Origin: Terasakiella pusilla DSM 6293
GTDB lineage: Bacteria; Pseudomonadota; Alphaproteobacteria; Rhodospirillales; Terasakiellaceae
Assembly (NCBI RefSeq): GCF_000688235.1
Contig: NZ_JHYO01000011.1
Span: 1 to 64,000 of the forward strand
Reading direction: 5' to 3'
DNA length: 64,000 nt
The position numbers and the translations under genes are program-made. This document shows positions 37,001 to 46,337 of the stretch, piece after piece (positions within the stretch are counted from its first letter, which is position 1; the number at the start of each line of letters is the position of its first letter). The notes under the pieces are model-generated. The model was not told the origin of the DNA. It searched no databases and worked only from the letters and a program-made list of their open reading frames with translations.

Positions 37001-37978
37001 ATGTTTTTTAAAAAAGCTTTCGTTGCCACAGCTGCCGTTGTGGGTTTTGCCGCAGCATCTATGGGCGTTTCCCAAGCTGAGCAACAATTCATTACAATCG
37101 GTACAGGTGGCGTTACGGGTGTGTATTACCCGACAGGTGGCGCGATTTGTCGTCTGGTGAACAAAAGCCGTAAAGAACACGGTATCCGTTGTTCTGTAGA
37201 ATCTACTGGCGGTTCTGTTTATAACATCAACACCATTGCGGCTGGTGAGTTGGACATGGGTGTTGCCCAATCTGATTGGCAGTATCACGCCTATAACGGC
37301 ACAAGCAAATTTGCAGAAAAAGGCCCGTTCAAAGAACTGCGCGCCGTTTTCTCTATCCACCCAGAACCGTTCACTGTGATTGCGCGTGCTGACAGCGGCA
37401 TCAAAAACTTTAAAGACCTTAAAGGCAAGCGTGTGAACATCGGCAACCCGGGTTCCGGTCAACGCGGCACTATGGAAGTGTTGATGGCTGCTTTGGGTTG
37501 GACAACTGATGATTTCGCTGCTGCATTCGATTTGAAAGCGGCTGAACAGTCAAAAGCGTTGTGTGATAACAAGATTGACGCGATGGTTTACACTGTTGGT
37601 CACCCGAATGGTTCCATTAAAGAAGCTACAACGTCTTGTGACAGTGTGCTTGTAACGGTTGATGGGCCGGAAGTTGAAAAGCTGATCGCGGACAACCCGT
37701 ACTATCGTGTAGCGACTATTCCGGGCGGCATGTATCGTGGCAACGATGCGGACACGACAACATTTGGTGTGGGCGCGACATTCGTTTCTTCTACAAACAC
37801 ACCGGCTGACACTGTGTATCAAGTTGTCAAAGCAGTCTTCGAAAACTTCGAAACATTCACAAAACTGCACCCGGCTTTCGGGAACCTGAAAAAAGAGCAA
37901 ATGGTCAAAGACGGCCTGTCTGCACCGATCCATGATGGTGCGGCTAAATACTATAAAGAAGCTGGTTTGATGAAATAA
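37001..37978 (+). CDS. TAXI-family TRAP transporter solute-binding protein
   Basis: A 325-residue periplasmic protein with signal peptide ending 'GVSQA'. The TAXI domain opens '[20 protein letters not shown]', holds '[20 protein letters not shown]' and '[20 protein letters not shown]', all typical. TAXI proteins capture ligands such as glutamate or 2-oxoglutarate for TRAP permeases; this ligand is unknown. Strong ribosome site GGAGAG. It is the first gene after a 287-bp spacer containing an RpiR-type site. A terminator separates it from the permease, as expected when the binding protein must be made in excess. Confidence 0.93.
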   Translation: MFFKKAFVATAAVVGFAAASMGVSQAEQQFITIGTGGVTGVYYPTGGAICRLVNKSRKEHGIRCSVESTGGSVYNINTIAAGELDMGVAQSDWQYHAYNGTSKFAEKGPFKELRAVFSIHPEPFTVIARADSGIKNFKDLKGKRVNIGNPGSGQRGTMEVLMAALGWTTDDFAAAFDLKAAEQSKALCDNKIDAMVYTVGHPNGSIKEATTSCDSVLVTVDGPEVEKLIADNPYYRVATIPGGMYRGNDADTTTFGVGATFVSSTNTPADTVYQVVKAVFENFETFTKLHPAFGNLKKEQMVKDGLSAPIHDGAAKYYKEAGLMK

Positions 37979-37989
37979 TCAAACCACCC

Positions 37990-38024
37990 AAAAGGGATGG
38001 ACCACAGGGTTCATCCCTTTTTTT
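37990..38024 (+). terminator. Intrinsic terminator between TRAP binding protein and permease
   Basis: AAAAGGGATG (37990-37999) pairs with CATCCCTTTT (38012-38021), followed by a T run. It probably attenuates, letting some transcription pass into the permease gene. Confidence 0.85.
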
Positions 38025-38109
38025 ATCTATATTTATATTTGGCTTTTATGTCCTGAACATACTTTTTCCGGTTTTATAAATGATAAAAACCGGATGAGAG
38101 AGACAGCAG

Positions 38110-40698
38110 ATGACACAGGAAAAAGAAGCGCAAAACCTCTCACAATCTGCGGATGAGCTTGTTGCAGACGCTGATACCGGCGGACGCCGTCCCGAAGGGA
38201 TTGTTGCGCATATTATTATTTACACGGCACTGGCCTGGTCTATTTTTCAGGTCTGGTATCCGTCCCCTCTTCCTTTTGCCCTGAATTTCGGGGTTTTTAA
38301 CGAAACACAAGCCAAGATTATTCACTTGGCTTTTGCTATTTTTCTGGCCTTTATGGCCTTTCCGGCGACGAACCGATCCCCCAAACGATATATCCCGCTT
38401 TATGACTGGGTGCTGGCTTTTCTGGCGACAGGCAGTGTCATGTACCTGTATGTCTTTTATCAGGAATTGTCGCAACGTCCGGGTGATCCGACGACAACTG
38501 ATGTCGTTGTTGCCGTTATTGGTATGATAACCTTGCTGGAAGCAACGCGCCGTGCCTTAGGTCCGCCGTTGATGATCGTGGCGTCCGTCTTTATGATCTA
38601 TACGTTCTTTGGCCCATATATGCCGGACGTGATTGCCCATCAAGGGGCGTCGATCAATAAGGGGATGTCACATTACTGGCTGACCACCGAAGGGGTTTTC
38701 GGGGTCGCATTGGGGGTATCCACCTCCATGGTGTTCCTGTTCGTGCTCTTTGGAGCGTTGTTGGAACAAGCGGGGGCCGGGAACTACTTTATCCGTGTGG
38801 CCTTTGCCATGATGGGGCATATGCGGGGCGGTCCAGCGAAAGCGGCTGTTGTGTCGTCTGCCCTGACGGGGATGATTTCCGGGTCCTCTATCGCGAACGT
38901 GGTGACGACGGGGACATTTACGATCCCGTTGATGAAGAAAGTCGGTTTCTCCGCAGAAAAAGCAGGCGCGGTTGAGGTGGCCTCCAGTACCAACGGGCAA
39001 TTGACACCGCCGATCATGGGGGCCGCGGCCTTTTTGATCGTGGAATATACGGGCATCCCGTTTATTGAGGTGATCAAGCACGCGTTTTTGCCAGCGATTA
39101 TTTCCTATATCGCGCTGGTCTATATTGTGCATCTTGAAGCCATGAAGGCGGGCATGGAAGGCTTGCCCCGTATTCATAAACTTGGCATCAAAGGTACCAT
39201 GATCGGGGCGTTGAGTGTGTTCATTCTGTTGGGTACATTGATCTGGATTATGCCGCCTGCCTTGGGCTGGATTAAAGATTTTGCCGGGGAAGCAACGATC
39301 TATGTTGTCGGGACTGGTTTGATTGCGCTTTATATCGCGTTGATCAAATTTGCTGCGCGCTATCCTGAACTCGATACCTCCACCGAAATCAATGAACTGC
39401 CGCCGATTGGTCCGACAGTCAAGGTTGGCTTGTACTTCCTGCTGCCGGTTGTTTTGCTGGTTTGGTGTTTGACAGTTGAACGCCTGTCGCCGGGGTTGTC
39501 TGCCTTTTGGGCAACCGTCTTTATGATGTTTGTTGTGATCACGCAACGTCCGTTGATGGCTTACTTTCGCGGGCGTGCTGATCATGCAGCAGAGACCCGT
39601 CAGGGCCTTGAAGATTTACGTCAGGGCTTGATCTCCGGGGCGCGTAACATGATCGGGATCGGGGTGGCAACAGCTGCAGCCGGTATCGTGGTTGGTACGA
39701 TTACCCTGACCGGCGTCGGTCTTGTCATGACCGAATTTATCGAGCTGATTTCCGGCGGGTCCATCATGTTGATGTTGATCTTTACCGCTGTGATCAGTCT
39801 GATCCTTGGTATGGGCCTGCCGACAACGGCAAACTATATCGTTGTGTCCTCCTTGATGGCACCGGTGATTGTGGCCTTGGGCGCAAAAAGCGGACTGATC
39901 GTGCCGTTGATTGCGGTCCATCTGTTTGTGTTCTACTTCGGGATTTTGGCGGATGATACGCCGCCTGTCGGCTTGGCTGCCTTTGCGGCGGCTGCGATTT
40001 CCCAAGGCGATCCGATCAGGACTGGTCTGCAAGGCTTCATGTATGATATCCGGACAGCGATCTTGCCGTTTATGTTTATCTTTAATACCGAACTGTTGAT
40101 GATCGGAATCGAGGGCCCCCTTCACTTGATTGTGGTGGTGATAACGGCGATAGCGGCCATGCTGACCTTTGCGGCGGCGACCCAAGGCTTCTTCTTTGTG
40201 AAGAATAAGATTTGGGAAACGGTGGCTCTGTTGTTGATTGCCTTTACACTGTTTAGACCGGGTTTCTGGATGGACATGATTGTCCCGCCGTTTGAAGACC
40301 GACCGGGCACTGAGTTGGTCCAGTTGGCCGAAGCCGTGCCGGACGATGGTCGTCTGACGATCCAGATTGAAGGGTTGAACATTGAAGGGGATCAAGTCTC
40401 GAAAGCCGTGATCCTGCCTCTTGGTCCTAAAGCCGATGCTGAAGAGCGTCTGGCCCATGCGGGGATTGAGTTGCGTATCGAAGATGGTAAAGCCATCGTT
40501 GATAATGTGACGTTTGACAGTCCTGCGCAAAAACTGGGCGTGGATTTCGACTTTGAAATTGTCGGCGTTCAAGTGGAAACAGATCGCCTGCCCAAGCAGG
40601 TGATGTTTATTCCGGCGATTGTGCTGTTGATCCTTGTGATTGTACTACAACGCGGGCGTCGGGCACGTATGACACCGTCTAGCCCCGTAACCGCCTGA
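38110..40698 (+). CDS. TRAP transporter fused permease (4TM/12TM, DctQM type)
   Basis: An 862-residue inner-membrane protein with about 17 hydrophobic segments. The small DctQ-like unit is N-terminal; the large DctM-like unit shows 'GAGNYFIRVAFAMMGHMRGG', 'SSTNGQLTPPIMGAAAF' and 'LGMGLPTTANYIVVSSL'. After the last bundle, about 120 residues (about 730-845) form a soluble domain of the DUF3394 type, then a final helix. It uses an ion gradient to import the ligand delivered by the upstream TAXI protein. The usp gene follows by 15 bp. Confidence 0.93.
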   Translation: MTQEKEAQNLSQSADELVADADTGGRRPEGIVAHIIIYTALAWSIFQVWYPSPLPFALNFGVFNETQAKIIHLAFAIFLAFMAFPATNRSPKRYIPLYDWVLAFLATGSVMYLYVFYQELSQRPGDPTTTDVVVAVIGMITLLEATRRALGPPLMIVASVFMIYTFFGPYMPDVIAHQGASINKGMSHYWLTTEGVFGVALGVSTSMVFLFVLFGALLEQAGAGNYFIRVAFAMMGHMRGGPAKAAVVSSALTGMISGSSIANVVTTGTFTIPLMKKVGFSAEKAGAVEVASSTNGQLTPPIMGAAAFLIVEYTGIPFIEVIKHAFLPAIISYIALVYIVHLEAMKAGMEGLPRIHKLGIKGTMIGALSVFILLGTLIWIMPPALGWIKDFAGEATIYVVGTGLIALYIALIKFAARYPELDTSTEINELPPIGPTVKVGLYFLLPVVLLVWCLTVERLSPGLSAFWATVFMMFVVITQRPLMAYFRGRADHAAETRQGLEDLRQGLISGARNMIGIGVATAAAGIVVGTITLTGVGLVMTEFIELISGGSIMLMLIFTAVISLILGMGLPTTANYIVVSSLMAPVIVALGAKSGLIVPLIAVHLFVFYFGILADDTPPVGLAAFAAAAISQGDPIRTGLQGFMYDIRTAILPFMFIFNTELLMIGIEGPLHLIVVVITAIAAMLTFAAATQGFFFVKNKIWETVALLLIAFTLFRPGFWMDMIVPPFEDRPGTELVQLAEAVPDDGRLTIQIEGLNIEGDQVSKAVILPLGPKADAEERLAHAGIELRIEDGKAIVDNVTFDSPAQKLGVDFDFEIVGVQVETDRLPKQVMFIPAIVLLILVIVLQRGRRARMTPSSPVTA

Positions 40699-40713
40699 TA
40701 GGAGTGAAGGTGA

Positions 40714-41148
40714 ATGTATAAGGATATTCTGTTACCTATCGATCTGGCAGAACCGAGCTCGTGGGAGAAAACGATCCCGACGAGCATTCAGATGGCCCGT
40801 GATTACGAGGCAAAATTACATCTGATGACGGTTATTCCCGATTTCGGCAGCTCGCTGGTCGGATCGTTCTTTCCCAAAGGATTTGAGGAAAGCGCGATGC
40901 AGGAGATCAAAAAACAACTGAAAGCGTTTGCCGAGGATCACATCCCGGCAGACGTGCCAGTGCAGCGTATTATTGCAAACGGGACGGTCTATGACGAGAT
41001 TCTGAATGTTTGCGATAAAATGAGCATCGATTTGATTGTTCTCGCTGCCCATCGTCCCAAACTGGGGGACTATCTGTTGGGTCCGAATGCGGCACGTGTG
41101 GTTCGCCACGCTAAATGTTCGGTCTTCGTGGTGCGCGGGAAATCTTGA
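40714..41148 (+). CDS. Universal stress protein, UspA family
   Basis: A 144-residue Rossmann-like USP domain. It opens 'MYKDILLPIDLAEPSSW'; the ATP-binding signature Gx2Gx9G is partly kept near 'RPKLGDYLLGPNAARVVRHA', ending 'CSVFVVRG'. In Halomonas the UspA protein TeaD is encoded with the ectoine TRAP transporter TeaABC and binds ATP to modulate it; the same pairing here suggests a transporter-regulating role (inference). It is 15 bp after the permease and before a terminator. Confidence 0.88.
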   Translation: MYKDILLPIDLAEPSSWEKTIPTSIQMARDYEAKLHLMTVIPDFGSSLVGSFFPKGFEESAMQEIKKQLKAFAEDHIPADVPVQRIIANGTVYDEILNVCDKMSIDLIVLAAHRPKLGDYLLGPNAARVVRHAKCSVFVVRGKS

Positions 41149-41188
41149 TCACCTCAAACTGGATTTGATCAGGCGATTTTTCGCAAAA

Positions 41189-41228
41189 GAAAAAGCGGTG
41201 AAGGGCTGAGAAGTGCTTCGCCGTTTTT
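41189..41228 (+). terminator. Terminator after the TRAP-usp operon
   Basis: An imperfect stem between AAAAAGCGGTGAAG and GCTTCGCCGTTTTT with a bulge ends in a T run. Confidence 0.7.
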
Positions 41229-41313
41229 CTATTTCAAATGAAACCGAATGCTTGACGCCAACGCAAATCGTGGCATTATCCCCGCCCGTGTGTGCTGGAG
41301 AAAAGGCTTAATC

Positions 41314-41958
41314 ATGAATATAGATATTCTGTTGATGTATGTGGTCGTGTCTTTTTTCTATATTTTAAGTCCCGGTCCAGCGGTCTTTTTGGCGATTACA
41401 AACGGGATGACCCAAGGCGGGCGGGCGTTGATGGTCTCGTCCTTCGGTAATATTGTCGCACTGTTCATTTTATCTGCCGTGTCCATGTTTGGACTTGGCG
41501 CCATTTTTATGACCTCGGCGACTTTATTTATGGCGATGAAGGTGGTTGGCGCCCTGTATCTGATTTATATCGGCTTGAAGCAGTTTAGGAACAGCAGATT
41601 GATCATGATCGCCAAGCCAGATGGGATGATGGTTGCGCCGAAATCGGTTGCTAAATTGTTTCGGGAAAGCTTTTTCCTTGCGATTACCAACCCAAAACCG
41701 ATTTTGTTTTTTACCGCACTCTTCCCCCAGTTTTTAGATTTAAAATCTCCCTTGATGGGCCAATTCTTTGTACTGACGGGGATCTTTATGGTCTTGTCCT
41801 TTTTGGTGTTATGTAGTTACGGCATGATCTCGCGCTTGGCGCGGACGTGGCTGTCGGACCAAAAACGTATGGCCTGGTTCCATCGCATCAGTGGCGGGCT
41901 GTTTATTTTGTTGGGGATTGGCCTGATGCGCCTGAAGCGGTCTGTTGCCTCTTTTTAA
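41314..41958 (+). CDS. LysE-family amino-acid exporter
   Basis: A 214-residue membrane protein with about six helices and the family opening 'YILSPGPAVFLAITNGMTQG' and 'AITNPKPILFFTALFPQF'. LysE/RhtB proteins export amino acids or homoserine lactones; substrate unknown. The start at 41314 is preceded by GGAGAAAAGG; an in-frame ATG at 41248 would add 22 residues. It stands outside the TRAP operon because a terminator lies between. It converges with the next gene with stops abutting. Confidence 0.88.
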   Translation: MNIDILLMYVVVSFFYILSPGPAVFLAITNGMTQGGRALMVSSFGNIVALFILSAVSMFGLGAIFMTSATLFMAMKVVGALYLIYIGLKQFRNSRLIMIAKPDGMMVAPKSVAKLFRESFFLAITNPKPILFFTALFPQFLDLKSPLMGQFFVLTGIFMVLSFLVLCSYGMISRLARTWLSDQKRMAWFHRISGGLFILLGIGLMRLKRSVASF

Positions 41959-43521
41959 TCAGGCGCGCAGTCTTTCCATCGCCAATGCAAACGGCGGGCG
42001 TAGCTTGTGTGTTTGACGGACAAGCGCTTTACCCGCGATCATATCAACCCCCATGTCGAGGAACTCGGCGAGTTGCAGGCGCTGATTGATGCCAAAAACG
42101 TAGAATTTTGCACCCAATGCCTGTGTTTCTGATTGCAACGCCTGAATCCTCTCTGGGGTAATGCCTGAAGTGGCATCAAGGGCGGACAGATCAATCCCAA
42201 CCCAGTTAAAGGTTGTCAAGGTCGGTGCCTTAAAGCCGGTCAGGGCGTCTGGTCGGTACGCCAGTGCGCAGACATGGCCTTGCAGGTCTTGCAGTGTCTG
42301 TTCCAACTGATCGCCTTTCCACAAGCTGTCATCCTGTACTTCAAGGATGAGATAGGTTTTGCGGATATCTTCCGGGATTTTCTGCAAGGCGGTGAGGTAG
42401 GCGGCTTTGTGGTCTCCGCGTAGGATGGAAGAATGTACGGGGATAAAAATCGGAGTCACAATCTTTTTGGCGCGCAAAGGGACGGTGGCATGGGCGGCTT
42501 TTTGTAAGACCCAAATATCCATTTTCAGGCGTTGTTCCGGGGCCCTATGGCGTTGATAGGCGTGATCACTTTCAAAGTGTTTGCCCGCGGGTGTGTCATA
42601 GGTGAGCACGGCTTTATAGTGGGCCAGTTGTTGATGGGCACGGTCCCAGCACGGCGCAAAGAGGAGATCATAAGCACTGGTTGCCGTTTGCGTGGTTGGT
42701 GCCTGTGGTCGGGCGTTAGCAGCCTTTTTTTCCGGTGTGCCAGACATGCTGACCCATTGCGGACTGCCTCCATCTTTAACTTTTTGCGCCTGCATTTTTT
42801 GCCAGTTTAAATCATGTTCCTGACTGACATGCTTGTTTTTTTGCCAGTTGGTGTCGTGATCGGCATGGCTATGGACATTTTTCTGCCATTCCAGCGAAAT
42901 ATCATTTTGTTGGATAATATCGCGTTGGTCGTCGTCATGAATGATTTTGGTGCCGGCTTTGGTCTGGATGGGCGTTTTTTCCGCATCACCAGCGGCCTGA
43001 CCTTCGCGGCCGACCTGTTCTAGCTTTTCGATGTCGAGTTTGCCATCTTCGGTCAGGACATCTTTGGGATCAACACCGGCAACACGGATCAAGGGGCGTT
43101 TGGAGCCGTCGAAACGTTCCCCGATAATCTTCAGGCCCAGTTCTTCCGCAATGTCATAGGTGCGCGCAGCCCCTTCGATCTCTGGTAGGGTGGGGAAGAT
43201 CAGGATAAAGATTTCTTTGCTTTGATGTTCCCATCTGTTGCCTGCGCCGATGCGTTGGCGCAAGACACTTTCCGTCAACAGCATGATTTTGGCTTCGCGC
43301 TTATCCCATGTGTCGCCCATGGCTTCATGGAATTCGGTTAAGCTGAGGACAAAGATTTTCCCGATCTCTTCGTGGTCGTCATCGCTGACGATATCTTCAA
43401 TACTGACCTTAATGTCATCCGAGAGGAAGCCGTCATCATGGATGCGCACGAGTCCAGATTCAGTTTTTTCGCTTGAAAAGAGCTTCTTTGCTTTTTTGAT
43501 CCACTTTAACACTGCCGACAT
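41959..43521 (-). CDS. Degenerate GGDEF/EAL-like protein with WQK repeats
   Basis: A 520-residue soluble protein. The N-terminal domain (about 45-165) has a degenerate cyclase-like look ('EIFILIFPTLPEIEGAA') with no GGDEF motif. The C-terminal domain (about 285-518) reads as an EAL-type TIM barrel ('YLILEVQDD', 'WVGIDLSAL', 'LAEFLDMGVDMIAGKAL') but lacks Glu-Ala-Leu, so it is probably catalytically inactive. Between them three units of period about 14 residues begin WQKN/WQKN/WQKM, the first two containing His-rich 'HSHADHD' and 'HVSQEHD'. A c-di-GMP receptor or scaffold is plausible. Monocistronic. Confidence 0.6.
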   Translation of the reverse strand: MSAVLKWIKKAKKLFSSEKTESGLVRIHDDGFLSDDIKVSIEDIVSDDDHEEIGKIFVLSLTEFHEAMGDTWDKREAKIMLLTESVLRQRIGAGNRWEHQSKEIFILIFPTLPEIEGAARTYDIAEELGLKIIGERFDGSKRPLIRVAGVDPKDVLTEDGKLDIEKLEQVGREGQAAGDAEKTPIQTKAGTKIIHDDDQRDIIQQNDISLEWQKNVHSHADHDTNWQKNKHVSQEHDLNWQKMQAQKVKDGGSPQWVSMSGTPEKKAANARPQAPTTQTATSAYDLLFAPCWDRAHQQLAHYKAVLTYDTPAGKHFESDHAYQRHRAPEQRLKMDIWVLQKAAHATVPLRAKKIVTPIFIPVHSSILRGDHKAAYLTALQKIPEDIRKTYLILEVQDDSLWKGDQLEQTLQDLQGHVCALAYRPDALTGFKAPTLTTFNWVGIDLSALDATSGITPERIQALQSETQALGAKFYVFGINQRLQLAEFLDMGVDMIAGKALVRQTHKLRPPFALAMERLRA

Positions 43522-43655
43522 GCCTTGCTGGTTATTTTTATGGTTTTCTTTCTATCAGTATCCGCTTCATAAAAAAAGAAAGAAGCAACGTGGGGGCATT
43601 TACGTTAAAATAGCAATGGTCTAAAAAGGGGCAAGAGGTTTGATCGGGGGAGACA

Positions 43656-44357
43656 ATGTATATCGATTTTTCAAAAATACCGATAGAACGGCTGGAAAAA
43701 ATGAAGGCCGCAGGTGATGTGGTGGAAGAATGTCACCGCGTTCTGGCAAAAGTCGGGGAAAATATCGTTAGCGATCTGTTGAAGACCAGCGGCCCTTTTT
43801 ATCAGATGAACCACTATCCCGAAGGGGATGTCTATGATCAGGAAACCCATGGGCAGTATTATTATCATGGCCATCGTGGTGGCGAGCATGGGCATTTTCA
43901 CCTTTTTTTACGTCCGCGGGGGATGCCTCGGGGGGTATTTGCGCAAGAGCTGCCGGATTATGTCGCACCCGCCGGAGAAAATGACGCGATCAGTCACTTG
44001 GTTGCAATTTCCATGACCGATTGTGGTGTCGCGCAATCGTTGTTTACAACAAACCGTTGGGTGACGGCAGAATATTGGTATGACTATCAGGATGTTATCG
44101 CCATGCTGGATTGTTTTGAAATCGATCACGCCAGCCCGTCCTGGCCTGTGAATCGATGGGTAGGAGCCATGGTGCAGTTGTTCTACCCCCAAATTTGCGA
44201 GCTGTTGCGCTTGCGTGACGAGGTTCTTAACGATTGGGCAGCGGTGCACCCCGATGACAATGTTTTTGAAGATCGGGATATGGAAATTCTTTCCGAGATT
44301 CCCTGCAATCATGCGACCCAGATTATCGCGATTCAAATGGAATTGGAAAAACGTTAA
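43656..44357 (+). CDS. Conserved uncharacterised protein with His-rich stretch
   Basis: A 233-residue soluble protein without signal peptide. Around residues 50-90 it has a dense His/Tyr/Asp/Glu segment ('NHYPEGDVYDQETHGQYYYH' then 'HRGGEHGHFHLFLR'), which looks like a metal-binding or catalytic site. I believe it belongs to a conserved uncharacterised proteobacterial family, but I cannot name a function. It precedes the Atm1-type exporter gene in the same direction with a 66-bp gap. Confidence 0.6.
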   Translation: MYIDFSKIPIERLEKMKAAGDVVEECHRVLAKVGENIVSDLLKTSGPFYQMNHYPEGDVYDQETHGQYYYHGHRGGEHGHFHLFLRPRGMPRGVFAQELPDYVAPAGENDAISHLVAISMTDCGVAQSLFTTNRWVTAEYWYDYQDVIAMLDCFEIDHASPSWPVNRWVGAMVQLFYPQICELLRLRDEVLNDWAAVHPDDNVFEDRDMEILSEIPCNHATQIIAIQMELEKR

Positions 44358-44423
44358 CTAAATCACTGTATTTCTTGAGAATGGCTCTTATATTCAAAGA
44401 ACTTTTTTCTTTGGATATTTTTT

Positions 44424-46271
44424 ATGCGATCACTCTCTCAAGACGCGCCGAAGCCTTCGGCGTCCCGTAAAGACTGGAAAACTCTTAAAACCCTTTTGCC
44501 CTATCTTTGGCCCAAGGATGCGGCGGGTTTACGCACCCGTGTTGTCATTGCCTTGCTGTTGTTGGCTGCGGCGAAAGCAACCAACGTGGCTGTCCCACTG
44601 TTTTATAAAGAAGCCGTGGATGTCCTGAGTGCGGATAAAGGGGCTGGCTTGATTGCTGTGCCGGTCTTTCTTTTGATCGCCTATGGTGTCGCGCGCGTGT
44701 TGGCGCAGGCCTTTGGGGAATTGCGCGATGCGGTCTTTGCTCGCGTGGGACAGCGCGCGATCAGGGATGTGGCGCTAAAGACGTTTAATCACCTACATCG
44801 ATTATCCTTGCGTTTTCATGTGCAACGCCAGACCGGCGGCTTGACCCGATCCATTGAACGCGGGACCAAGGGCATTGATTTCCTGTTGAACTTTATGCTG
44901 TTCAATATTTTGCCGACCTTGCTGGAAATCGTGTTGGTCTGCGGGATTTTATGGGCTCTTTATGACTGGACCTTTGCGCTGGTCACTTTTGCGACCATTG
45001 CCAGTTATATCGCTTGGACCTTGATCGTGACGGAATGGCGGATCAAATACCGCCGTAGTATGAACAAAAGTGATAATGAGGCAAATACCAAAGCAGTTGA
45101 TTCTCTGCTCAACTTTGAAACGGTCAAATATTTCACCAACGAAGACCATGAGGCCCGCCGCTATGACGTGGCGTTGCGCAAGTTTGAAGAAGCCTCGGTC
45201 AAATCTAAAGTGACCTTGAGCCTGTTGAACATTGGTCAGGGCGTGATCATTTCCATCGGTTTGATTGCGGTGATGATCATGGCGGGGTATGGCGTGCAGG
45301 ATGGCAGCATGACCCTTGGGGATTTCGTGTTGGTAAACAGCTATCTGATGCAGCTTTATATGCCATTAAACTTTCTTGGTTTTGTCTATCGCGAGATCAA
45401 GCAGTCCCTCATTGATATGGAACATATGTTTTCCTTGCTGGAGCAGGATGAGGAAATTGCAGACCGCGCGGATGCCGGTGATATGCCGCAAGGCGGTGGG
45501 GACGTGGTGTTTGAAAATGTCTCCTTTGCCTATGACGAGCGGCGCCCGATTTTAAAGAAGGTGGATTTTCGGGTTCCTGCGGGCAAGACCTGTGCGATTG
45601 TGGGGTCCAGTGGGGCGGGCAAATCTACCCTGTCACGCCTACTGTTCCGTTTTTATGACGTGACGGACGGCGCGGTGAAGATTGATGGCGCTGATATTCG
45701 CCATGTCAAACAATCGGCTTTGCGCAGCAGTATCGGGATCGTGCCGCAAGATACGGTTCTGTTTAACGATACGGTCTTCTACAACATCGCTTATGGTCGC
45801 CCCGATGCCAGCTCGGCAGATGTGGAAGAGGCGGCAAAGCTGGCGCGTATCCATGACTTTATTATGGGGTTGCCGGATGGATATAACACCATTGTGGGCG
45901 AACGCGGCCTGAAACTATCCGGCGGTGAAAAGCAGCGGGTTGCCATTGCGCGCACCATCCTGAAACGCCCACGCATCCTGTTGTTTGATGAAGCAACGTC
46001 TGCCCTTGATACCCATACGGAAAAGGAAATTCAGGTGTCCTTGCGTGAAGTGTCCAGCGGCCTGACCACCCTTGTCATTGCCCACCGTTTGTCCACCGTT
46101 GTGGATGCTGACGAAATTATCGTGCTGGATAAGGGCGAGATTGTGGAACGTGGGCACCACGCTGCCTTGCTGGAAAAAGACGGGGCTTACGCCGCCATGT
46201 GGGCAAAACAGCAGGAAGCCGCAGTCGCGCTGGAGACTTTGGAAAAAGTCGGCGAAGAAGTGCTGGTTTAA
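44424..46271 (+). CDS. Atm1-type ABC exporter (ABCB7/HMT1 class)
   Basis: A 615-residue half-transporter: six-helix transmembrane domain (about 40-320) and ATPase domain (about 365-600) with Walker A 'GSSGAGKST', signature 'LSGGEKQRVAIARTIL' and Walker B 'ILLFDEATSALD'. 'NFETVKYFTNEDHEARRYD' is characteristic of Atm1/HMT1 proteins, which export glutathione-linked sulfur or metal conjugates and support iron-sulfur metabolism or metal tolerance. A bacterial homologue is NaAtm1 of Novosphingobium. It works as a homodimer in the inner membrane. Confidence 0.92.
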   Translation: MRSLSQDAPKPSASRKDWKTLKTLLPYLWPKDAAGLRTRVVIALLLLAAAKATNVAVPLFYKEAVDVLSADKGAGLIAVPVFLLIAYGVARVLAQAFGELRDAVFARVGQRAIRDVALKTFNHLHRLSLRFHVQRQTGGLTRSIERGTKGIDFLLNFMLFNILPTLLEIVLVCGILWALYDWTFALVTFATIASYIAWTLIVTEWRIKYRRSMNKSDNEANTKAVDSLLNFETVKYFTNEDHEARRYDVALRKFEEASVKSKVTLSLLNIGQGVIISIGLIAVMIMAGYGVQDGSMTLGDFVLVNSYLMQLYMPLNFLGFVYREIKQSLIDMEHMFSLLEQDEEIADRADAGDMPQGGGDVVFENVSFAYDERRPILKKVDFRVPAGKTCAIVGSSGAGKSTLSRLLFRFYDVTDGAVKIDGADIRHVKQSALRSSIGIVPQDTVLFNDTVFYNIAYGRPDASSADVEEAAKLARIHDFIMGLPDGYNTIVGERGLKLSGGEKQRVAIARTILKRPRILLFDEATSALDTHTEKEIQVSLREVSSGLTTLVIAHRLSTVVDADEIIVLDKGEIVERGHHAALLEKDGAYAAMWAKQQEAAVALETLEKVGEEVLV

Positions 46272-46291
46272 TCCCCCCGTCATCCCCCGTC

Positions 46292-46313
46292 AGGCCGCAC
46301 CCGTTGCGGCCTT
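46292..46313. terminator. Hairpin between convergent genes, weak terminator
   Basis: AGGCCGCA (46292-46299) and TGCGGCCT (46305-46312) form a perfect 8-bp stem. The T tail is short, so termination is uncertain. Confidence 0.45.
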
Positions 46314-46337
46314 ATCGGTTGATCTCATCGAGGTGCT

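Noticed and set aside
38668-39585. Long minus-strand open frame (305 codons)
   Set aside because: It is opposite the TRAP permease, whose protein sequence is clearly real. The predicted protein is rich in His, Arg and Gln, as expected for an antisense shadow.
39616-40572. Second long minus-strand open frame (318 codons)
   Set aside because: Same reason: antisense to the TRAP permease with shadow-like composition.
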